64,000 bases of DNA. Origin: an uncultured Cedecea sp. Lineage in GTDB: Bacteria; Pseudomonadota; Gammaproteobacteria; Enterobacterales; Enterobacteriaceae. Below the pieces are notes generated by a model. It ran no database searches. It was not told the DNA's origin and was given only the letters and a program-made list of their open reading frames with translations. The stretch covers positions 372,001 through 436,000 of the forward strand of contig NZ_CANMLV010000001.1 of NCBI RefSeq assembly GCF_947498825.1, read 5' to 3'. Within the stretch, counting starts at the first letter, position 1. Every line of letters starts with the position of its first letter. Below are positions 47,016 to 56,444 of the stretch, one piece after another. Made by a program: the position numbers and the translations under genes.

Positions 47016-49649
47016 TTACTCGATTTCTACGTATAACGTCTGTACATCATTCGGTTTAAGCGTCGCTCTTACTTGAACCGGTGTTGTCTCATCCAGTAAC
47101 ACATAGCGGGCTTTGCTCAGTGTCGGTATCGCCACTTGGGTGTCAAGGCTTGGATTATAGAATCGGACAATCAGCCCTTCTCCCTGTTCAGCACATTTGA
47201 CAACACTGACCAGTGCATCCTGAGATCCGGTCGGAAGCGTTAGTAAGCTATATTCCTGCGGATAAGTCCGGTCTTCATCACTCAGGCAGAAACGCAGACG
47301 ACCATTGAGGAAGTCACTATCCTGATAAACCGGGAAGGAGGTCAGAAACGTTTTAGAAACTCGGGCATGTTGTCCCTCATCAAAAGATCCCTGATAAATG
47401 CGCCAGGCAAAGTTGAAAGACAGCGGCCCCAGCAACTGAGCATCCGGTGTTGCGATAACTGACTCACCCGATGCACGCCCCGGACGATAGAGCAAATTCT
47501 CTTTACCCATAAAGCCAAACGAGCGGAACAGGGTGATGGCGATGGTATCAAAATTATCGCCGATAATTTCATATTCCCGGACACCATTAGTATGGAAGGT
47601 AAAACCGTGCTCATCATCATGCAGGTTAACGAAGCTTTGCATCGGCTCGATAGAAATCGGTTTTTCGTGCCAGTTTTCTGCTTCCCATACCTGCAAGGCA
47701 TTACTTAACTGTACCGGGCGGGCAACCACACCAAACAGCTGATCGGCGTAAGAAACGTTCGCCATGATATCGGTTGCAAAATGGACGCACAAACGGTGGC
47801 TCAGTACCTGGTTATCCACATCAATAGCAAAGCGAATCATATCGTCTTGCTGCAGAGTGATACGCGCCGTCACCTTCATAGTTGAGCTGGCAATACCTTG
47901 TGCTCTCTCTTCCAAGTTACCCGGCACCTTCAACTCGTACCCGAGCAACAAAGAGTGATTCAGGTCATTACGCTCACAACTGGCGGTTGTCAGGCAATTT
48001 TCAGAGGTAATAACCCAGTCTCTGCGCGGTGGTGAATAGTTATAGGAGTCGCCGTCATCCCCATTTTCCACTAATAACATCTGGCGCGAATAGCGCTTGC
48101 CTGTTGCTTTCTGAGTAATTGAAACTAATCCGTTATCTTCCAGTTCAATACGGTAGAACGCGTTCTCAATCATCCGGGCGCTGTCCCGTACCGACTGGCT
48201 GGCACCATCACCAGTAAAATCAAGAGACCAGCGGGTATATCCCAGAGCGGGTAGCAGCCCACTGTTCACCGTAATCTTCGTACGACAGACCTTCTCAGGT
48301 TTATGGTATGGCTTACCCGGATTAAGACGAATAGTCTGGTTCAGTACATAACTGGTCAAGTCCGTCTGTTCTTCAATGATATAGGGCAGTGCATTACCCG
48401 CTGCATCTCTCAGAGTGAACGGCAGCCCCGGTAACCAAGCCTCAAAGGTAATTTGTGGCGCAGTCTGACTGGTCAGGGGGTTAAATACCGTGAAGGTATA
48501 ATCGTGCTCGCGCGGAGTACGAATCGCAATCAGCCGGGTATGTAACTCCAGCAGATTGACCGCCAGATCACGCGCCTGCTTATAACGGAAGAATACATCC
48601 TGGTTAGTATCATCGCTATTACAGCCGCCAATACTGTCGTGGGCAGCGTTGTAGAACATCAGTTTCCAGATATCTGCGACAATTTTTGACGGATATTCAT
48701 GTCCAAGACTGCGACTGATTGCCAGAACCGGTTCAAGGGTGTTCACCAATAAGGCTTCAATCTCATTGTTAAGCAGCTTCAGGTCAGCCCGGCAAGAGAA
48801 AATGGTTTTATGAACACGGGAGTGTTTACCCTCGGTTAATTCACCTTGAAGCACTCGCACGTCGCCACCCGTCTCTTTTTCCAGGGCTTCAATAAACGCC
48901 ATTGGGCTGCTGATTTGATAATGACGCTCGCTGTCGCAGGCGTTGAACTGCTCTACCAGTGCTGGCAGGTTTTCACGCACCGGCGCCTGGTCAAATCCAT
49001 GTGGGTAAAGCAGATGAGTACGATTGCTGCGGGCTTCAATTGGCGACATTTTCTCATTCAAAAAATTTGCCATTGTTTCCGGGGTTTCATCCAGCGGACC
49101 ACCATAGTGATAACCCCAAGGCATTTGCACCGCAAATACCTGATCGCCATTATCGCCCTGCCAGATAAATTCAGTTTCCCGTAAGGTATTATCGGCAATA
49201 CCACGCCAGAATAGCGCATGGTTAATACCAAATTGTTTATAAATCTGTGGCATATTTCCGCCCTGACCAAAACAGTCAGGAACATAACCCAGGGCCATAT
49301 TATGCCCTGCATCAGTGGCAACTTTAATTCCGTACCACAGATTACGTACTACCGATTCCTGATGAATAACTAACTGGTCGGTTTGTGTATACCAGGGCCC
49401 CGTCAGCAAACGTTTTTCTGCAATAAGTTGATATAAAACTTCTTTATCTTCAGGGGCCCATTGCAGGTAACTTTCAATTAAAGCACTTTGCGCATCCAGC
49501 AGATAACAGGGAAAATCATTATTACTTTCAAGTATCCGAATAACATTTTTAATATGATTAAAAAGATAGATACGTGAGCGTGACGTCGTGAAATACCACT
49601 CCTGATCCCAGTGAGTATGACTGTAAATATGGACAATTTTATTTTTCAT
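47016..49649 (-). CDS. mngB: GH38 alpha-mannosidase, MngB-like
   Basis: An 877-residue cytoplasmic glycoside hydrolase, the same length as E. coli MngB. Zinc site HTHWDQEW (His13, Asp15) and nucleophile Asp125 in YVPDCFGQGGNMPQ. E. coli MngB cleaves 2-O-(6-phospho-alpha-mannosyl)-glycerate to mannose-6-P and glycerate. The PTS genes ahead and manA behind fit a phosphorylated mannoside. The start at 49649 has GGGAGAAA upstream. The exact mannoside (mannosylglycerate or another) is not proven by sequence. Confidence 0.88.
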   Translation of the reverse strand: MKNKIVHIYSHTHWDQEWYFTTSRSRIYLFNHIKNVIRILESNNDFPCYLLDAQSALIESYLQWAPEDKEVLYQLIAEKRLLTGPWYTQTDQLVIHQESVVRNLWYGIKVATDAGHNMALGYVPDCFGQGGNMPQIYKQFGINHALFWRGIADNTLRETEFIWQGDNGDQVFAVQMPWGYHYGGPLDETPETMANFLNEKMSPIEARSNRTHLLYPHGFDQAPVRENLPALVEQFNACDSERHYQISSPMAFIEALEKETGGDVRVLQGELTEGKHSRVHKTIFSCRADLKLLNNEIEALLVNTLEPVLAISRSLGHEYPSKIVADIWKLMFYNAAHDSIGGCNSDDTNQDVFFRYKQARDLAVNLLELHTRLIAIRTPREHDYTFTVFNPLTSQTAPQITFEAWLPGLPFTLRDAAGNALPYIIEEQTDLTSYVLNQTIRLNPGKPYHKPEKVCRTKITVNSGLLPALGYTRWSLDFTGDGASQSVRDSARMIENAFYRIELEDNGLVSITQKATGKRYSRQMLLVENGDDGDSYNYSPPRRDWVITSENCLTTASCERNDLNHSLLLGYELKVPGNLEERAQGIASSTMKVTARITLQQDDMIRFAIDVDNQVLSHRLCVHFATDIMANVSYADQLFGVVARPVQLSNALQVWEAENWHEKPISIEPMQSFVNLHDDEHGFTFHTNGVREYEIIGDNFDTIAITLFRSFGFMGKENLLYRPGRASGESVIATPDAQLLGPLSFNFAWRIYQGSFDEGQHARVSKTFLTSFPVYQDSDFLNGRLRFCLSDEDRTYPQEYSLLTLPTGSQDALVSVVKCAEQGEGLIVRFYNPSLDTQVAIPTLSKARYVLLDETTPVQVRATLKPNDVQTLYVEIE

Positions 49650-49680
49650 ACAATTTCTCCCTTCGCGCAAAGTGCAGCTA

Positions 49681-50787
49681 TTAATCAAATTTTATTTCAA
49701 TTTCTTCAGTGGCTTTATTTTCGCCCGGCTTAGCAGGAGATTCATCTTCATTGAAGTTCACCAGCATATTCGCGCCAAAGGCAATAACTGCTGCACCAAC
49801 GAAAGCGCCGATAAAATAAGCCCAAGAGTTACCAACAGTAAAACCACCGTATAATCCACCCAGGGGAGGCATAACAGGATAAGCTTTTAACAAGGCAACA
49901 GTTACCGTACCCAGAACACCCGCCAGCACATTAAGCGGAATTAAGCGCGCAGGATTACGTAGAGTGAAAGGTATCGCACCTTCAGAAATACCGAGAATAC
50001 CCATAATAACAGAACCATTACCGGCTTCTTTCAGTGTCTGGCTGTAGTTATTCGGACGTAAGAAACGCGCCGCGGCATAACCAAGAGGTGGAATAATAAT
50101 CGCCACGTTAACCAGAATAGCAGGAAGATAAACGCCACTTAAAAACAGCACGTTGGCCGTACCCCATGCCGCTTTGTTAACCGGGCCACCAAGATCAAAA
50201 CAGATCATGCCCCCGAGAACTGCAGCCAGCACCAGCGTGCTGGTCCCGTCTTCGGTCATCTCTTTGACCCAAGTCATCAGAGCGGTATTTAACCAGCTAA
50301 GCACATCGCCCAGCAGGAGCAACATCACCAGAACTTGCAGGCCAACAGTGATAAACGGCAGAATAATCAACGGGACAGAGCTTGCAGCAGAGCCGGTAAT
50401 CCGAATTTTGCGTGATACCCACTCAGCAGAATAACCCGCCAGTAAGCCACCCACGACTGCGCCGAGGAAGCCAGAACCTGTCAATGAGGCAATCAGTCCG
50501 GCAGCAAAACCCGCAGAGAGGCCTTTTTTTCCGGCAATGGAGTAAGCAACATAGGCACCGAGTACATAATTCATCAGGCCAATGATTTTAAAGCCAATAT
50601 CCTGAGTCAGATACAGCCAGTTTTCCAGACCGCTGCTATTGGCAAAAGCATCAAGATTGGATTCGCCAATAGCCAGACCAATAATTTTGGCCACTGCTAC
50701 CATCAGTGAACCGGCAATAATGACAGGCAATGCGTAGGAAATACCTGTCATAAGATGATTCTTTATATCTATCATTATTTTTTTCAT
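49681..50787 (-). CDS. PTS fructose-family IIC permease (mannoside)
   Basis: A 368-residue membrane protein with about nine to ten hydrophobic segments and the fructose-family IIC motifs SYALPVIIAGS, GLIASLTGSGFLGAVVGGLLAGY and GISEGAIPF. The start at 50787 (MKKIMIDIKNHLMTGISYALP) follows the family; 13 bases separate it from the IIB gene. E. coli MngA carries IIA, IIB and IIC in one chain, whereas here they are three proteins. Confidence 0.9.
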   Translation of the reverse strand: MKKIMIDIKNHLMTGISYALPVIIAGSLMVAVAKIIGLAIGESNLDAFANSSGLENWLYLTQDIGFKIIGLMNYVLGAYVAYSIAGKKGLSAGFAAGLIASLTGSGFLGAVVGGLLAGYSAEWVSRKIRITGSAASSVPLIILPFITVGLQVLVMLLLLGDVLSWLNTALMTWVKEMTEDGTSTLVLAAVLGGMICFDLGGPVNKAAWGTANVLFLSGVYLPAILVNVAIIIPPLGYAAARFLRPNNYSQTLKEAGNGSVIMGILGISEGAIPFTLRNPARLIPLNVLAGVLGTVTVALLKAYPVMPPLGGLYGGFTVGNSWAYFIGAFVGAAVIAFGANMLVNFNEDESPAKPGENKATEEIEIKFD

Positions 50788-50800
50788 AAAATCACCCAGT

Positions 50801-51124
50801 CTATTTACTCTGACGCGCCTCAACGGCCGTCACACATTTCGTGATAACATCAGAGGCATGGCTTACGCATTGCCCGATTTTTACCCGAATGATAATTTTT
50901 CCGGCAAAACGTTCTTCTTCTTCAATGGAACGGTCAGCAGCAATAAGAACAAAATCTGCTGCTTCAATTTCTGCGGCAGAGATTTTATTTAAAATACCCA
51001 TCGCACCTTGTTGTTCCATTTTTACTTGATGGCCCAGACGAGCACCTTCTTTTTCCAGTGATTTAGCAGCCATTGGGGTATGTGCTAAACCTGCAATACA
51101 GGATGTAACGCCAACAATATTCAT
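50801..51124 (-). CDS. PTS fructose-family IIB component
   Basis: A 107-residue IIB protein with phospho-Cys9 in VTSCIAGLAHTPMAA, the fructose/mannosylglycerate family signature. Its ATG overlaps the IIA stop (ATGA). Confidence 0.92.
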   Translation of the reverse strand: MNIVGVTSCIAGLAHTPMAAKSLEKEGARLGHQVKMEQQGAMGILNKISAAEIEAADFVLIAADRSIEEEERFAGKIIIRVKIGQCVSHASDVITKCVTAVEARQSK

Positions 51125-51582
51125 GCTTCTTCCTCAATTGCGATACGAGATTTCATATATTGGAATAACTCTTCTTCATCATTAATTGCGAATAATTGCT
51201 CTCTAAATTCGTCGTCAATAATTTCGCTGGCAAGGCTATTAATTATTTGTAAATGCAATACTTTGGCACCCGCCTCAGGAACTAGCAGACCGAAAATAAT
51301 TTGTACTGGCTGATCGTCAAGACTTTCCCAGTCAATAGGTTTTACCAGGCGAATAAAGATCACCCCCGCCTGAGAAACATTGGCTGTTTTAGCATGGGGA
51401 ATAGCTATTTGATTTTCAAAGCCAGTAGAATATTGATTTTCACGCTCCCAAAGGTCCGCTTCAATTTTATTCACATCCTCAGCCCAGCCTTGGGTAACAG
51501 CATGCGATGCCAGGAAATGAAAAATCTCCTTTTTATCCTTGAAGCGCTGATTTAAAAAAATATTGTCTCTGGCAATGAGCAT
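51121..51582 (-). CDS. PTS fructose-family IIA component
   Basis: A 153-residue IIA (Ntr/fructose type) with phospho-His63 in IAIPHAKT. First gene of the leftward operon IIA-IIB-IIC-mannosidase-regulator-porin-mak-manA, 10 kb long with short gaps except around the porin. Confidence 0.92.
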   Translation of the reverse strand: MLIARDNIFLNQRFKDKKEIFHFLASHAVTQGWAEDVNKIEADLWERENQYSTGFENQIAIPHAKTANVSQAGVIFIRLVKPIDWESLDDQPVQIIFGLLVPEAGAKVLHLQIINSLASEIIDDEFREQLFAINDEEELFQYMKSRIAIEEEA

Positions 51583-51989
51583 ATCGGTACCTCTGATCCC
51601 TGTATTAATTCAATTATGTTGATTGAGATACTAAATCTTATTTTGTCGATAAACAGACAGGCGTTTTCCGCCTCAAAGAGGAAACACCTTCTATCGAAGG
51701 GATAAAAAGGGCGAGCCGGATCATAAAACGACCATGAAATGTGACTCACATCATGTTTTTTGAGGGGGAAAGATGAAATTCAGAAAGCCAATATTGGGAT
51801 CTACAGCCTTGTATGAGGCGTTTTTTCGGGTGAATTCTGAACAAGTGATGTGAGGAGAATAGCAATGAGGCAGCAAGATGAAAGAGATACAGGGCGGTTT
51901 ATTGCCTGAATAAGCAATAAGCGGAAAGCAAGAACAGGTCACGATCCCCTGGTCTCGCTGCTTTACTTATCAAATCAAAAAAAGATAAC
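51583..51989. other. Promoter region of the mannoside operon
   Basis: About 400 bases with no supportable gene. TGTGA-CTCACA-TCATG at 51740-51755 is a fair CRP-site candidate, 158 bases or more before the IIA start. Short open frames here have no family or start signals. Confidence 0.4.
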
Positions 51990-52472
51990 TCAGGAAGATG
52001 ACTCAGGTTTTGACGGTTTAATACGCTGGGTTAAACCGCGTAAGAAATAGCGCAGAAACTGATCGCCACATTCACGATAGTTCTTATGATCCGGGTTACG
52101 CATCATGGCAGTGATCTCAGGCATGCCAATACGGAACTCTTGCTCAGTCAGTATTTCCAGTACGTCGTCTGATTTCAGTTCAAAAGCAATACGCAGTTTT
52201 TTGAGCACAATGTTATTGGACATTTTGCGCTCAATTTTGGGGGCGGGTTTACTTTCATCTTTTCCGCGACGGAAATAGATAAGACCGTTAAGAAATTGCG
52301 CCATCACGATATCCGGGCAGCTGCTGAACCCCTCTTCGTCTTCTTTCTTTACCCATGTGGCTATTTGGGCAGGCAGAACCTCAGTATCGGTGAGTGCCAG
52401 AATAGCAACGATTTGATCATTGTTCAGGTTCAGCATGTAGCGCACAGCGCGCAAGACATCATTATTTAGCAT
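51990..52472 (-). CDS. yehS: DUF1456 protein YehS
   Basis: A 160-residue soluble helical protein made of two repeats of the DUF1456 unit (NNDVLRAVRYMLNLNNDQIV and NNIVLKKLRIAFELKSDDVL). It matches E. coli YehS (156 residues). The function is not known. It stands alone downstream of mrp. Confidence 0.92.
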   Translation of the reverse strand: MLNNDVLRAVRYMLNLNNDQIVAILALTDTEVLPAQIATWVKKEDEEGFSSCPDIVMAQFLNGLIYFRRGKDESKPAPKIERKMSNNIVLKKLRIAFELKSDDVLEILTEQEFRIGMPEITAMMRNPDHKNYRECGDQFLRYFLRGLTQRIKPSKPESSS

Positions 52473-52601
52473 GGAGCAAAGTCTCGAGATTTAAAACGGG
52501 CAGTATATAGATCTGCGATGATATTGTAATGAAAACCGCAGCAGTTTTTCTTGCTGCCAGCCAGCGGGAACCAGATTGTTCCCGCCGTGATTGAAGTGCC
52601 G

Positions 52602-53714
52602 TTATACTGCGCGGAAAGCAATCTCACCCGGAATGATTTCACCATTCCAGTACAAGTCTGCTGCTATACGTCCCGCAAGCTGGCGATAGAGTTCGGTAAA
52701 CTCACTTTCCGGACGACTGACAACGGTCGGCGTTCCGGCATCAAGATCCTCCCGAAGCGAGATATGCAGCGGTAGTTGCCCAAGTAACTGAGTGTTGTAC
52801 TGCTCAGCCAGTTTTTCAGCCCCACCGGTACCAAAGATAGGCTCATGGTGTCCGCACTGACTGCAAACATGCATACTCATATTTTCAACAATGCCCAGAA
52901 CCGGCACTTCTACTTTCTCAAACATCACAATGCCTTTTTTCGCATCGATCAGCGCGATATCTTGTGGTGTTGTAACGACGACAGCCCCAGTAACCGGAAT
53001 ATTTTGTGCCAGCGTAAGCTGAATATCCCCCGTACCCGGAGGCATATCGATAACTAAATAGTCCAGGTCTGGCCACAGGGTTTCCTGAAGCATCTGCATC
53101 AGCGCTTTACTGGCCATCGGCCCACGCCAGACCATCGCGTTTTCGTCAGTCACAAGATAACCAATGGAATTCGTTGCCAGTCCAAAGGCTTCAATCGGTG
53201 CCATATGCTTGCCATCGGGTGAACTCGGGCGCTGATGCTCAGTACCCAGCATATTGGGGATCGACGGACCGTAAATATCCGCATCAAGAATACCGACTTT
53301 TGCACCTTCAGCGGCAAGCGCCAGCGCCGTATTAACCGCGGTGCTCGACTTCCCGACACCACCTTTACCTGAGGTGATAGCAATAATGTTTTTCACACCA
53401 TTAATGCCCGGCTGGTTTTTTACCCGCTTCAGGGTCGCGATTTTATGGCGTAGCGACCATTCAATGGTTTTAGCGCCCGTCATACTGACCAAGTCATGAC
53501 TACAGCTTTGCTTCAGAGCCTCAAAGCCACTGCGCCAGGCAAAAGGTAACTGCAACTCAATATGCAGTATGCCATCGAGCATAGCGACATGGTGTAACGC
53601 ATTTAACGTGGTGAGATTATGTTTTAAGGTCGGATGTTTAAAATTAGCCAAGGTTCCGGCAACAATAACGTTCAGTTGATCCGGGGATAAGCTGGAGGGT
53701 GATTGCGGGTTCAT
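52602..53714 (-). CDS. mrp: Iron-sulfur cluster carrier Mrp/ApbC
   Basis: A 370-residue P-loop ATPase. An N-terminal MIP18-like domain covers residues 1-90, a deviant Walker A ITSGKGGVGKSSTAVN lies near residue 112, and the cluster-binding CSQC near residue 285. It transfers iron-sulfur clusters to apo-proteins. Divergent from metG, as in E. coli and its relatives. Confidence 0.95.
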   Translation of the reverse strand: MNPQSPSSLSPDQLNVIVAGTLANFKHPTLKHNLTTLNALHHVAMLDGILHIELQLPFAWRSGFEALKQSCSHDLVSMTGAKTIEWSLRHKIATLKRVKNQPGINGVKNIIAITSGKGGVGKSSTAVNTALALAAEGAKVGILDADIYGPSIPNMLGTEHQRPSSPDGKHMAPIEAFGLATNSIGYLVTDENAMVWRGPMASKALMQMLQETLWPDLDYLVIDMPPGTGDIQLTLAQNIPVTGAVVVTTPQDIALIDAKKGIVMFEKVEVPVLGIVENMSMHVCSQCGHHEPIFGTGGAEKLAEQYNTQLLGQLPLHISLREDLDAGTPTVVSRPESEFTELYRQLAGRIAADLYWNGEIIPGEIAFRAV

Positions 53715-53865
53715 CCCAACTCCTTAAGGTTTTATCGGACATTGCAATCCCCTCATCATACCAGAAAGCGTGGCAGCAATTCATATTGACGCTGGATTTT
53801 GCTAAACAAATGCCAATCCGGTAATATCAAAACCCCTTTTCTATTCAGAAGATGCAATTCCTACT

Positions 53866-55902
53866 ATGGCTCAAACCGCGAAAAAAATATTGGTAACGTG
53901 CGCTCTGCCGTACGCAAACGGCTCAATCCACCTCGGTCACATGCTGGAGCATATTCAGGCTGATGTCTGGGTCCGTTACCAACGAATGCGCGGCCACAAG
54001 GTAGACTTTATCTGCGCCGATGATGCCCACGGCACGCCAATCATGCTGAAAGCACAGCAGTCAGGAATCAGCCCTGAGCAGATGATTACCGAGATGAGTA
54101 AGGAGCATCAAACTGATTTTGCTGGGTTTGATATCAGTTATGATAACTATCACTCAACGCACAGCGAAGAAAACCGTGAGCTTTCTGAGTTAATTTACGG
54201 CCGTCTGAAAGAGAACGGTTTTATTAAAAACCGCACTATCTCGCAGCTTTACGATCCGGAAAAAGGCATGTTCCTGCCCGATCGTTTTGTAAAAGGCACC
54301 TGCCCTAAATGTAAAGCCCCGGATCAGTATGGCGATAACTGTGAAGTGTGCAGTGCCACTTATAGTCCTACCGAACTTATTGAACCTAAATCGGTTATTT
54401 CCGGCGCCACGCCGGTGATGCGTGATTCAGAGCACTTCTTCTTTGACTTACCTGCATTCAGCGAAATGCTGCAGGCCTGGACCCGCAGCGGCGCCCTGCA
54501 AGAGCAGGTGGCGAACAAAATGCAGGAGTGGTTCGAATCAGGTCTGCAACAGTGGGATATTTCCCGCGATGCGCCTTACTTTGGCTTTGAAATTCCGAAT
54601 GCGCCGGGCAAGTACTTTTACGTCTGGCTGGATGCCCCTATCGGCTATATGGGATCGTTTAAAAACCTGTGTGATAAACGCGGGGATACCACTAGCTTTG
54701 ATGAATACTGGAAACAAGACTCTGATGCCGAGCTGTATCACTTTATCGGCAAAGATATCGTCTATTTCCACAGTTTGTTCTGGCCCGCGATGCTGGAAGG
54801 CAGCCAGTTCCGTAAACCGAGCAACCTGTTCGTTCACGGTTATGTCACGGTAAATGGCGCGAAGATGTCTAAGTCTCGTGGCACCTTTATTAAGGCCAGC
54901 ACCTGGCTGAAACACTTGGATGCCGATAGCTTACGTTATTACTACGCCGCTAAACTCACACCAAATATCGATGATATCGACCTGAATCTGGAAGATTTCG
55001 TTCAGCGTGTTAACAGCGATATCGTCAATAAAGTGGTTAACCTTGCGTCACGTAATGCCGGGTTTATCGCTAAACGTTTTGACGGCCAGTTAGCCGCTGA
55101 AGTGGCCGATCCTGAGCTGTATAAAACCTTTACTGATGCCGCAGAAAGTATTGGCGAAGCCTGGAATAATCGGGAATTCGGTCGTGCGGTGCGTGAAATT
55201 ATGGCTCTGGCTGACAGCGCTAACCGGTATGTGGATGAACAGGCTCCTTGGGTGGTTGCCAGGCAAGAAGGTCAGGATGCGAAACTGCAGGCTATCTGCT
55301 CGATGGGTATCAATTTATTCCGCGTCTTGATGACCTATCTGAAACCGGTATTACCTTCACTCAGTGCGCGTTCTGAAGCCTTCCTGAATACAGAGCTGGC
55401 ATGGGACGGTATTTACAGCCCGCTAATCAATCATAAAGTGAATACCTTTAAAGCGCTGTACAACCGTATTGACATGAAACAGATTGAAGCGCTGGTTGAA
55501 GCCTCTCAGGAAGAGGTCAAAGCCTTGTCAACGCCTCTCGTCAGTGGCCCGCTGGCTGATGAGCCGATTCAGGAAACCATCAGCTTTGACGACTTCGCTA
55601 AAGTCGACTTGCGTATTGCACTGATTGAAAATGCCGAGTTTGTTGAAGGCTCTGACAAACTGCTGCGCCTGACGCTGGATCTGGGTGGTGAGAAACGTAA
55701 TGTCTTCTCGGGTATCCGTGCCGCTTATCCTGACCCGGAAACGCTGAAAGGCCGTTTAACGGTAATGGTTGCCAACCTGGCTCCGCGTAAAATGCGCTTT
55801 GGTGTCTCGGAAGGTATGGTTATGGCCGCAGGCCCTGGCGGTTCAGATATCTTCCTGTTAAGCCCGGATAGCGGCGCACAGCCGGGGATGTCCGTTAAAT
55901 AA
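53866..55902 (+). CDS. metG: Methionyl-tRNA synthetase
   Basis: A 678-residue class I synthetase (677 in E. coli). HIGH-type motif in [16 protein letters not shown] (residues 15-26), zinc-binding CPKC...CEVC in the connective peptide (about 145-162), KMSKS in [11 protein letters not shown] (about 333), and a C-terminal Trbp111-like tRNA-binding domain from about residue 575. A terminator follows. Confidence 0.97.
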   Translation: MAQTAKKILVTCALPYANGSIHLGHMLEHIQADVWVRYQRMRGHKVDFICADDAHGTPIMLKAQQSGISPEQMITEMSKEHQTDFAGFDISYDNYHSTHSEENRELSELIYGRLKENGFIKNRTISQLYDPEKGMFLPDRFVKGTCPKCKAPDQYGDNCEVCSATYSPTELIEPKSVISGATPVMRDSEHFFFDLPAFSEMLQAWTRSGALQEQVANKMQEWFESGLQQWDISRDAPYFGFEIPNAPGKYFYVWLDAPIGYMGSFKNLCDKRGDTTSFDEYWKQDSDAELYHFIGKDIVYFHSLFWPAMLEGSQFRKPSNLFVHGYVTVNGAKMSKSRGTFIKASTWLKHLDADSLRYYYAAKLTPNIDDIDLNLEDFVQRVNSDIVNKVVNLASRNAGFIAKRFDGQLAAEVADPELYKTFTDAAESIGEAWNNREFGRAVREIMALADSANRYVDEQAPWVVARQEGQDAKLQAICSMGINLFRVLMTYLKPVLPSLSARSEAFLNTELAWDGIYSPLINHKVNTFKALYNRIDMKQIEALVEASQEEVKALSTPLVSGPLADEPIQETISFDDFAKVDLRIALIENAEFVEGSDKLLRLTLDLGGEKRNVFSGIRAAYPDPETLKGRLTVMVANLAPRKMRFGVSEGMVMAAGPGGSDIFLLSPDSGAQPGMSVK

Positions 55903-55950
55903 GACGTTATGTTCAGGGTGACATGCTCTGACCGGGACTTAACTCTGATG

Positions 55951-55980
55951 CCGGTGACCTGAGGTTACCGGTATTTTTTT
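55951..55980 (+). terminator. Rho-independent terminator of metG
   Basis: CCGGTGACC-TGA-GGTTACCGG followed by TATTTTTTT, 49 bases after the metG stop. Confidence 0.85.
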
Positions 55981-56101
55981 AACGGCTGGCGCGGCCAGAG
56001 AAAACAGTAAAACCGAGTTGAGTCGTGTAGTAGTCAATCGCTCTGTCGTAATCATCCACAACAATAACCACATATCCTATGCATTTTTTCTGTGTTCTCA
56101 T
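55979..56101 (-). pseudogene. Truncated VOC/glyoxalase-family remnant
   Basis: A 40-codon frame (MRTQKKCIGYVVIVVDDYDRAIDYYTTQLGFTVF...) reads as the first beta-alpha unit of a vicinal-oxygen-chelate protein (V.D.D.AI.FYT..LGF.V) and then stops. The rest of the about 120-residue domain is absent, and the frame runs into the metG terminator, which indicates a deletion remnant. Confidence 0.6.
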
Positions 56102-56134
56102 CACCCATTCCTTTCGTTCAGAAAACGCCCCAAA

Positions 56135-56306
56135 GTTGCAACCTTGTGCAACCACGTTAAATGTTACCTGATATGCAAGTATGATAATGAATAAAATGTT
56201 AATGAATGGATTGCTTAAAGAAGGCGATGGAAACCGCGAAATTTTTTCTCCGAGGCAGTTAACACTTTTTAAAGGTGCAACCTTGAAAAACGTGAGGGAG
56301 TGCAAC
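56135..56306. promoter_or_regulatory. Cluster of PutA-type GTTGCA operator sites upstream of putP
   Basis: GTTGCA or its complement TGCAAC occurs at 56135-56140, 56137-56142 (together the palindrome GTTGCAAC), 56147-56152, 56276-56281 and 56301-56306. E. coli PutA represses putP by binding several GTTGCA sites in the put control region. Number and spread here are similar, yet no putA lies next to putP in this window. Confidence 0.6.
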
Positions 56307-56444
56307 CTCTGGAAAATGGCTGTCTACTCGGGAACAAAGTTAGTGTAGGAAATATGTTAAATCGATTGGAAGCGACCTTCACTTCCGGCAGGGTAAAAAA
56401 TGACAAGCCACGGTATTGTCAGTATGTGATTTTGGAGAGTTTTG

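Noticed and set aside
51552..51942. Two short minus-strand frames upstream of the mannoside IIA gene
   Set aside because: No SD, no resemblance to known proteins, and they cover the probable promoter region.
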